Assembly (NCBI GenBank): GCA_951812925.1
Contig: OX638372.1
Location: forward strand, 70,077,407 to 70,141,406
Direction: 5' to 3'
Length of the DNA stretch: 64,000 nucleotides
Origin: Calliopum simillimum
Taxonomy: Eukaryota; Arthropoda; Insecta; Diptera; Lauxaniidae
Made by a program: the position numbers and the translations under genes. Positions 59,601 through 64,000 of the stretch are shown here, one piece after another. How positions within the stretch are numbered: the first letter of the stretch is position 1; the number at the start of each line of letters is the position of its first letter. Under the pieces are notes generated by a model. That model made no database searches and was not told where the DNA came from. It worked only from the letters and a program-made list of their open reading frames with translations.

Positions 59601-61206
59601 TTGAGGTTGGGGCTTTTGCCCGGCCATTTGCTTGACTTAATTGCCAATAGGTCATTATATTTATTTGCCAATGCGAAAATAATTAGCTTGTTATTGTAAA
59701 TTTATCGAAAAAATAAAGCAAAACATAATGGTAAGTGGGACATAAGGCAATTTCCAACGATGACAAGGTGCAGAATCATCTTGAAATATGACTTTTGCTA
59801 AGTGCTCGCTTAGTCGGTCGATGCTGTATATAACGCTGATTTTAATGATGTCAATATAAGCTTCGGAGTTAATATAACCTTCCAGGAGAGAAATCTCTCC
59901 AACTCATTGGCTTTTTATTGCCGCCTAGACCACCACATATGGAGTGCTATGTACACATTGAAAGCTATATTTTTGGTTTTTTTTTTTTCGGCGTACCATG
60001 CATATCAAATAGGATCTGATGAGATTTGTTTTGCTCCCATCATACAATATGACTTCAGCCCAATCGTTATAGAAATTATTTTTTTTTTTACACCAGCATT
60101 TTGTGTGGGAAAATCGGTTTTTCGCAGGTCTACAGGCAAAAGTTATTTTCTCTCAAGCGGCGCAATACCGTTGAGGTGCTTATTCCATATTTTGGTTATT
60201 ATTTACCTTCGCAGCAATTTTGAGTCCAGTTTTAAACCGATATATATACAGTCCTTAAATTTTGGTGCTTATGTGCAATCATATCAATTTTTTGGTTTTC
60301 GGTCAAAACCCTATTTTGGCTATTTGGGGGGACTCGAGTAAGCGAAAGCTCAATTAGCGTAAGATTAAGCTCAATTAGCGTACGCGCAAAAAGCTTTCGG
60401 ACAACTTACGTACGCGAAATCCAGAGAAGTTCTTTCCCCCGGGGAACTTGATTACGCATGATTAATTTAGTGTTGCAGCGTACGCTAAAAAATGTTGGCT
60501 AGTAAACTATGTGTTGGATATATTATGTACTGATCCGCGGCCGAAGGCCGCCGCGAAGCCGATATTGGATGTCTGACAGGTTTAAAGCCTGAGCTGCGGC
60601 CACAGGCCGCCCACTTACCCCTACTTTTATGTAAAATTACTGTTGTAGTAGTTGTACTGCACTTCCTAATATGCACTATAGCGTACGCAACATTTCGCGC
60701 ACGCTAAATTAATCATGCGTAACGAAGCTGCGCCCCGGGGGAAAAAACTTCACTGGATTTCGCGTACGCAAGGTTTCCCAAAGCTTTTTTTGCGTACGCT
60801 AATTTGAGCTTTCGCGTACGCGAGTCCCCCCGAATAGACAGACTCTTTTAAATATCGTTGTTTTAACGCCAAAAGATATGAAGTGTACTATTTGACAATT
60901 TTTAGTTATTAGGCATACTGCATATTAACAATCATAAAAAAAAGTGAAAAACCAACTATTTTAGCTAAAAATCCTTGTCGGCTTTTTTTATCATAACTAA
61001 AAACTACGATTTTCGAGTTACCAACTTTTACGTTGGACGTATAACTATTTAATATATGATCTACTCAAAAGTATTTCGAACCTGTTAATGAGATGATCCC
61101 TGGCTGAATCCAAAATTGAACCTTGGAGCAAATACTCTTGATTAGGGATAATTCTACTCTGCAGAGCTTGCGATAGTGATTCTTTAGATGAAGTGATCTG
61201 GTTCAT
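41382..61206 (-). CDS. MED18: Mediator complex subunit 18 (MED18), three coding exons
   Basis: Joined CDS on the minus strand: 61206-61082 (125 nt), 48482-48196 (287 nt), 41623-41382 (242 nt), total 654 nt = 217 residues plus stop, the length I recall for fly MED18. MED18 is a nuclear Mediator head-module subunit that pairs with MED20 and contacts MED8, linking activators to RNA polymerase II. Family words run in order: QEYLLQGSILDSA (residues 23-35), RLKGLCDNVD, FQLRYTGQPE, RPTLVRSSIDV, LEFLTELGCRLDFEY, FRKGRMKISVSKI, SYLVELSVLAPNGQD and FAEQLKPLVQLEKIDYKRL. The junctions keep phase: AG|A makes Arg42 at the first, and G|GG makes Gly at the second. Donors are GTTCGA and GTACAT, with CAG/TAG-type acceptors. 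No stop or frameshift interrupts the joined frame, so the gene is probably functional despite introns of 12,599 and 6,572 bp full of transposons. Confidence 0.94.
41925..43195. repeat. 1.3-kb foldback in MED18 intron 2
   Basis: Inverted arms of about 190 bp lie at roughly 41925-42118 and 43000-43195. Both contain CCATCTTCAGACCAATTTAT or its complement and GAGAAAAAACTACTA. A second inverted pair, around GAGGAGTTATTTTTCAAAAG and the complement, lies inside (42744-42800 and 42943-43003). DNA related to 42785-42900 occurs at 56070-56180. Confidence 0.65.
43330..45110. repeat. inverted arms surrounding the TTAA MITE
   Basis: About 200 bp at 43330-43530 recurs inverted at 44895-45110 (shared words ACTTACAATACATTAGTCCA and AGCTCAAAGGTCGC or their complements). 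The TTAA-flanked MITE lies between them, off-centre, so it probably inserted into an older foldback. Confidence 0.6.
43664..44372. mobile_element. TTAA-target MITE (piggyBac- or Kolobok-like)
   Basis: It is flanked by TTAA on both sides (43660-43663 and 44373-44376). The ends are GGCAGGTTTTCACCTTGTGG and CCACAAGGTGAAAACCTGCC, part of an inverted pair of about 28 bp. TTAA targets occur in piggyBac and Kolobok elements. The GGC start is less typical of piggyBac, so I leave the superfamily open. No transposase frame. Confidence 0.75.
45157..46357. repeat. 1.2-kb near-perfect palindrome with a 38-bp tandem duplication
   Basis: Arms of about 590 bp begin TAGCCCAGGA and end TCCTGGGCTA, meeting near 45750. 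Both arms include ATGCATGATACACAAACTGT or its complement. Near the centre, a 38-bp unit starting CATAGAAGTAACCGTATAGA at 45599 repeats exactly at 45637. Open frames at 45050-45353 merely translate the arm. Confidence 0.8.
46358..48195. other. MED18 intron 2, remaining part
   Basis: Non-coding. 46935-47160 is a copy of the dispersed repeat also at about 4290-4480 and 19010-19190. 47860-47990 is related to the foldback at 312-1306. A 70-codon minus-strand frame at 47245-47457 has mixed composition but no family resemblance that I recognise. Confidence 0.45.
48196..48482 (-). CDS. MED18: MED18 exon 2
   Basis: The acceptor is a long T tract followed by AATTTGTAG. The first base completes Arg42. 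The frame reads LKGLCDNVDTSPETFHDLEV through FEYISR, then one base of a Gly codon before the GTACAT donor. It is less A/T-rich than the surrounding intron, as expected for selected coding DNA. Confidence 0.93.
48760..51080. repeat. repeat family A, copy 2 (inverted relative to copy 1)
   Basis: It contains AAAGTGGGCGGGATCGTAGA, AGTGCCACGCCCACTTTTTA, and the outer motif ACCGAGCAGGAATCGGTCTC at about 50999. A TA-inserted MITE (49335-50202) interrupts it. The order of blocks mirrors 6636-8200. Confidence 0.65.
49335..50202. mobile_element. 868-bp TA-target MITE with a provable empty site
   Basis: The ends are GAGTAGAACGGGGTAATGTC and its near complement ending CCCGTTCTACTC, with TA at 49333-49334 and 50203-50204. 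The host repeat reads GATATTACTCGAAAACG uninterrupted at about 49035, and almost so at 54350, exactly the sequence recovered by removing the element and one TA. Inside, about 165 bp before the right end is duplicated (49686-49847 and 50040-50202), and the word GGTAATGTCGTGCA recurs in both orientations. Confidence 0.9.
51454..51596. repeat. end fragment of the GGGGCTGTCCATAAACTCCG element
   Basis: The sequence TAACGTCACGGAGTTTATGG followed by ACAGCCCC is the complement of the left end at 9124. The G-rich run before it (CACATAGGGGGGAGGGGG) is like 11100-11110. A left partner was not located, so this may be a solo or truncated copy. Confidence 0.5.
51600..52206. other. MED18 intron 1 DNA, nothing recognised
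   Basis: About 600 bp without protein-like frame or repeat ends that I can identify. Confidence 0.45.
52209..53069 (-). mobile_element. mariner element, internally deleted (861 bp)
   Basis: The ends are ACAGGTCATTCAATAAGTCC and GGACTTATTGAATGACCTGT, with TA on both sides (52207-52208 and 53070-53071). Full-length mariners are about 1.3 kb, so roughly 0.4 kb is missing. The transposase remnant on the minus strand is at 52277-52765. Confidence 0.9.
52277..52765 (-). pseudogene. mariner transposase with an in-frame internal deletion
   Basis: A 162-codon frame includes the DNA-binding/linker end (HELVDIVKISDGSVFAILHE), the LGMQKLCAKWVPRGLT motif and the first catalytic aspartate in TMDETWLHFYTPDSKRQS. 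It then jumps directly to the C-terminal FFDEKEKSYCKSGIEKLENR. The missing part holds the second and third catalytic aspartates (the D34D region), so the protein is inactive. The reading frame survives the deletion. Confidence 0.88.
53072..54089. other. MED18 intron 1 DNA with a dispersed repeat
   Basis: 53110-53280 is the inverted copy of 28420-28585 (shared GTCCGTTCTGATTACATGAC). The rest shows no gene. Confidence 0.5.
54090..55330. repeat. repeat family A, copy 3
   Basis: Same orientation as copy 2. It contains AGTGCCACGCCCACTTTTTA at about 54315, ATATTACTCGAAAACGACTC at 54354, and the outer motif ACCGAGCAGGGATCGGTCTC at about 55293. Not interrupted by the MITE seen in copy 2. Confidence 0.65.
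55697..56602. repeat. 906-bp foldback inside the pogo-like element
   Basis: Inverted arms of about 300 bp begin TTGCTGCCACGGCCCGCTTG and end with a near complement. Both include CTTTCAGTTAAATTTTTTCA or its complement, and CGTTTTCAAAATCGGCACGT. Long open frames in the arms (for example 56314-56634) are repeat-derived. The centre (56005-56295) is related to 42785-42900. Confidence 0.75.
57030..57237 (+). pseudogene. PHD-like tail of a pogo-type transposase
   Basis: On the plus strand the frame ends DTTCPFCNNSL, then a stop, then VVQCLQFEIIWAHSKCLPRR and FVCESCF before a final stop. The spacing C..C ... C ... WAH..C ... F.C..C is that of the zinc-binding tail found in many arthropod pogo/Tigger transposases. 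At least one internal stop (near 57123) and probable loss of a cysteine show that it is dead. The catalytic domain is not seen upstream. Confidence 0.5.
57678..58910. other. MED18 intron 1 DNA with GTAACGCGAGTTACC words
   Basis: No gene. The imperfect palindrome (G/T)AACGCGAGTTACC occurs at about 58195, 58217 and 58586, with a variant (GAACGAGAGTTACC) at 58408. Such recurring words resemble subterminal repeats of a MITE, but I could not find its ends. Confidence 0.4.
58913..59425. repeat. 513-bp foldback
   Basis: Inverted arms of about 215 bp begin near ATCCGGCAGTAAAAAAATGT and end near TTTTTACTGCCGGAC. Both include CTCGATCGAT-type and CACATTTTGATAG/CACATTTTTAGAGG-type words. No target duplication was defined. 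Confidence 0.7.
59470..60110 (-). pseudogene. Tc1-like transposase remnant
   Basis: On the minus strand, frames read in order with several frame changes: a WAEVILYDGSKTN-like word, then VIFQDDSAPCHR (the QQDNAPCH-type second catalytic region), then KWPGKSPNLNSIENVKAMLK (the PDLNPIENLW-type third region). This is the C-terminal two-thirds of a Tc1-type transposase, heavily decayed. Ends were not defined. Confidence 0.72.
60320..60837. mobile_element. 518-bp foldback rich in GCGTACGC
   Basis: Inverted arms of about 120 bp: left CTATTTGGGGGGACTCGAGT, right complement ending CCCCCCGAATAG. The octamer GCGTACGC or its half GTACGC occurs at least seven times in 518 bp, and CCCCGGGG stems lie in both arms (60438 and 60733). 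The centre has inverted GCGGCC/GGCCGC blocks. It lies 245 bp from the MED18 exon 1 donor. No coding capacity and no clear target duplication. Confidence 0.75.
61082..61206 (-). CDS. MED18: MED18 exon 1 (coding part)
   Basis: Starts at the ATG at 61206-61204 (context GAAGAATGA). Encodes residues 1-41 plus two bases of codon 42. Contains PNQEYLLQGSILDSA, the conserved first beta strand of MED18. The donor is AG|GTTCGA, acceptable but not the fly optimum GTAAGT. Confidence 0.92.
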
Positions 61207-62025
61207 TCTTCAAGCCTATATTTGAGGACGATTCAAATGTCTTTTGAAGTTCGTTTTTATTTTGTTGATTTTGCTCTTGATTTTCATGCACTTTTACTCG
61301 AACTTATTGTGTTATTAAATATGCGTGTTCCGATTTTGAAATTCAGAATTTTTGTTTCCAAAAAAATTTGCAAATTTTATCAGCATGATGACATTTTGTA
61401 TTTTATTGTAAACAAAAATTTTGAAGTATAACAACGAGAATTGCAGTGTTGCCGGGTTCATACAATTAGTACAATTTTTATATAAAAAGGTACCTTGCCG
61501 CAAAAGAAATTTAGAAGAAGCAACGCATTTTTTTAGCTCTCCTGAAAGTTGCCAATTTAGAGTTAGGTAGTTTTATCAAAATTCCACAGATATGTAATGA
61601 AAAACTTGTCACCCGGATCTTATTTCGAAGGTATAGCTATCGTAAGATCCGGATATAGCTTTAAAAAGAACTGTTGTAAAGCTCCATATACAATATCTGT
61701 GTTTTTGTGGACTCTTTATCTGGACTTATTCTAAACACAATTATTTACCTGGGTAAAGTTAAGCACATTTGTTGTTGCTTTCTGTACAAAAGTCCTAAAT
61801 GCTCTCTCATCATATGTGGTTGTTGTTATTTTGTTGTCTCTAATATGTTAACAAACTACGATAACCTCTTTTAATTGAATCATGTGTGTAAGGTATAAGA
61901 AACGTTTAACGAATTGTATTATGAAAATACGGAAGTCTGAGTTTATCCCTGTTACCTGATTAATAAATTCTAACAGGGTAACCATTTAATGTTCTTTATA
62001 ATTCTAGGCGTTCCAAAATTGCTTA
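61207..62025 (-). promoter_or_regulatory. MED18 upstream region
   Basis: DNA 5' of the MED18 start codon on the minus strand. A TATATAAAAA-like stretch lies near 61478-61487 and a GGCAACACTGCAATT word near 61444-61458. Neither is enough to place a transcription start. No other gene is seen. Confidence 0.3.
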
Positions 62026-62292
62026 AAATCCAGAGGCACTGAAGTTCTGGTTTACAGCACAACTGTGCCCAATATACTACCAGATGAGGCAGTGCAAGTG
62101 GCAGAAAAAAAACTGGAAACACTGGATAAAAGAATACGTCTGAATACGGCAACGGATGCACGTCCATCAACTTCTAAAGGATATCAGAGATAAAAAAAAT
62201 GTTTTCGAGGCATCCCGCGACCATTTCGCTGTGCTGGCTAAACAGCAAGCTGATGCACTGACGGTGATTGCTGTCTGCATTAGTAGATTAGA
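62011..62292 (+). pseudogene. possible coding fragment, unknown family
   Basis: After a TTATAATTCTAG that would serve as a splice acceptor, a frame runs from about 62011 with protein-like composition (LPDEAVQVAEKKLETLDKR, then TATDARPSTSKG) to a stop near 62194. In another frame the text continues as FEASRDHFAVLAKQQADAL to a stop at about 62292. The two could be one decayed exon with a frame change. I do not recognise the family. It might derive from a transposon accessory protein, and chance cannot be excluded. A GATTA microsatellite (62284-62302) ends it. Confidence 0.3.
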
Positions 62293-62302
62293 TTAGATTA
62301 GA

Positions 62303-63444
62303 TATGCCACCTATAGTAGAAGCCGTTGCTGATAAGATGAAGCTTCCTTCTTAACTTAATATTAGGTTAATGACATACATATTTGAAAAATCCAAATATT
62401 TTATATGTCAAAGACATGAGAGGAGTGGTCGAACAAAAGGGTAACATTTGCAATTTTTGTCTTTTTGCTTTTTTTTAAGTCCGCATTTACACTAGGAAAT
62501 TCTATGAAAGAAATTCTTTTCTATTCCCTTTGGTGAAAAATTTAAATTTTTTTTTACTAGCAAATGTCGTAAAAAAATAAATTACCCCATCACCACACCC
62601 ACCACAGGTTGAGCGAATTCTATTTTTTTATTTTTTGGCTTAGAGCTACTCCAATTGCTTTTCGAATCTCCAAAAGGTCCAAGGAATTATTTAGCCACTC
62701 GTAGAGTTATATTGCCAACACCAATCTTGTCGTTTTACGATGAATTAATTTTTAATATTTTTTTTAGTTTTCTATTTAAAAGGATTATTTTTTAAAATAT
62801 ATTGTCAACAGCAACATCGATATGTCAAACGAATAAAAATAAAAAGCAATGTCAAAAAGTTTCAAATAACGAACAGAACGAAAGAGAATTTGCGAGCAAG
62901 GCAAACTGTGTACTCGTCACTTTACGTTTTTCCCCTCTTGCCAACAAGCTGAAAGAATTTCTCAAAAAAAATTCCTGGTTTACGTCCACACTTAAGTCAC
63001 TTAATGCGTGCGTGCCCGACGCTTAAGTTGTCAAAAAAATATTCAATACACGTATACAAATGGGGCAATTTACAATACTGCGTCTGCGAGAGATGTCACG
63101 CACGCAACAGTTTTCGAAGAAATGAAAATTGATGTGCGAGAGCAAAAATTTTAAGCTGTCGGTTTTTTGTTGATTGTAAAAACAAAATTATTTGTGCATT
63201 GAAAATATAAAAAAAATAAAACATAAAGTAAGCGAAACAATTTTTTTTCGAATTTGTTTTTCATTTTGAAATTATTTCGTTTTCCTTGTATTTTGACAGT
63301 CGCAAAGCAGACATGTCTCGCATTATTGTATTTTGAGTTGTGCTGCGATATCGCAGACTAGCATCGCGCTCGCATCTCACTCTCACACAATTGTATCTTG
63401 GGCTTTATTGTCTATCATTAAATTCCCTTCGCTTTATAGTTAAG
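62303..63444. other. no gene recognised
   Basis: About 1.1 kb without a convincing gene. The open frame at 62802-63026 has no family resemblance. GC content rises slightly near 63000-63400, with GCGTGCGTGCC and ATGTCACGCACGCA words, but no clear inverted ends were found. Confidence 0.4.
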
Positions 63445-63537
63445 GGCTGTTCATAAATTACGTCACACTTTTAGGGGAGTGGGAGGTTCACAAATTTGTG
63501 ATAAAGTGTGACAGAGGGGAGTCTTGGAAATGAAATG
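63445..63537. repeat. GGGCTGTTCATAAATTACGT terminal-like motif
   Basis: It resembles the end sequence seen at 9124 and, inverted, at 11123-11152 and 51572-51594. It contains a short inverted pair (TCACACTTTTA and TAAAGTGTGA). The rest of the element is not identified and may be out of the window or lost. Confidence 0.45.
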
Positions 63538-63552
63538 ATTTCCACTTAATAT

Positions 63553-64000
63553 ATATTATTATAAAACCATTATTATGCTAAAGCTTAGTTTCTCTCTAAG
63601 ATATTTTTAGGCTTAATTTGTAATTGGGCCATGAAAATACTTTATAATAGTTTTTATAAAGTTCACTTTATTTTCGAATATAAAATATTAAGACTTAACT
63701 TCACTTTAAATTTACTTGAAGAACAACTCAAAAACAACTAACTAAATTTTAGAACTGACATGCTTATATTAAATCCATTAAAGCTTTTTGTACTGTTAAT
63801 TCATAACACAGTTAGGAATGTGTTCTTTTAATAAGAAATAGAGAAATAGAAATATAGAAAAATACGTGTAGAAAAAATGCATGTATGTTTGGATGCACTT
63901 TGCTTACATTTCACAAAGGCATGCCCCAATTACAAATTAAGCCTAAAAATATCTTAGAGAGAAACTAAGCTTTAGCATAATAATGGTTTTATAAAAATAT
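63553..64000. mobile_element. foldback element cut by the window end
   Basis: Arms of 76-77 bp at 63553-63628 and 63924-64000 are nearly identical inverted copies (shared words CATTATTATGCTAAAGCTTA and AGGCTTAATTTGTAATTGGG or their complements). The high match suggests a recent insertion. Its right end coincides with the window edge, so the true length is unknown. Confidence 0.75.

Noticed and set aside
59907..60341. 144-codon plus frame
   Set aside because: It is antisense to the Tc1-like transposase remnant, which accounts for the open frame.
1..64000. tRNA, rRNA or other structured RNA genes
   Set aside because: I looked for tRNA A/B-box and cloverleaf signatures and conserved small-RNA hairpins by eye and found none I could support. 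A covariance-model scan would be needed to exclude them.

Overview
This is a window of insect nuclear DNA, almost certainly from a higher fly (Diptera, Brachycera). It is AT-rich, its genes carry spliceosomal introns, and its one long intact gene is a clear orthologue of the Drosophila transcription repressor brinker. Most of the sequence is layered transposon debris: terminal inverted repeats (TIRs), foldback elements and dead transposases. I cannot name the species. A large-genome schizophoran fly would fit.

Two host genes are supported. (1) brk, plus strand, a single-exon CDS at 15416-17557 (713 aa), with the Brinker DNA-binding domain, a CtBP-type PIDLSLG motif and a Groucho-type FKPY motif. 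(2) MED18, the Mediator head subunit, minus strand, three coding exons at 61206-61082, 48482-48196 and 41623-41382. Splice phases match and the joined CDS is exactly 654 nt (217 aa). Its introns are 12.6 kb and 6.6 kb and are packed with transposons, so roughly a third of the window is MED18 intron.

Layout. 1-14600: a pogo-like element (216-2308), a hAT-like MITE with an 8-bp target duplication (4119-5201), an INE-1-like Helentron (6006-6630), a degenerate repeat family A (6636-9120), a TIR element holding a dead mariner (9124-11152), and a non-LTR retrotransposon fragment split by a MITE (12094-12846). 14600-18300: brk and flanks. 20575-29500: a TIR element, then a decayed two-gene cassette (SAM-domain protein plus C2H2 zinc-finger protein, both minus strand, 21858-26459), then a palindromic Tc1-like element (26726-28124). 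29517-37164: a nested set of foldback elements, including a 169-bp tandem array and piggyBac-like MITEs, then a Tigger-like MITE and another foldback. 37164-40448: a Ty3/Gypsy element with gag and integrase but no protease, reverse transcriptase or RNase H, and only the 3' LTR. 41382-61206: MED18, whose introns hold palindromes, a TTAA-inserted MITE, a TA-inserted MITE with a provable empty site, a deleted mariner, a second 2.1-kb pogo-like element, a Tc1 fragment and a GCGTACGC-rich foldback. 61207-64000: MED18 upstream DNA, a possible gene fragment and a foldback cut by the window edge.

The best candidates for something under-described are the SAM plus zinc-finger cassette, which keeps recognisable exon-intron structure although it is broken by later insertions, and the recurrent 2.1-kb pogo-like elements that carry a cysteine-rich (PHD-like) transposase tail. 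All homology statements come from reading translations and from memory of families. No database search was run.
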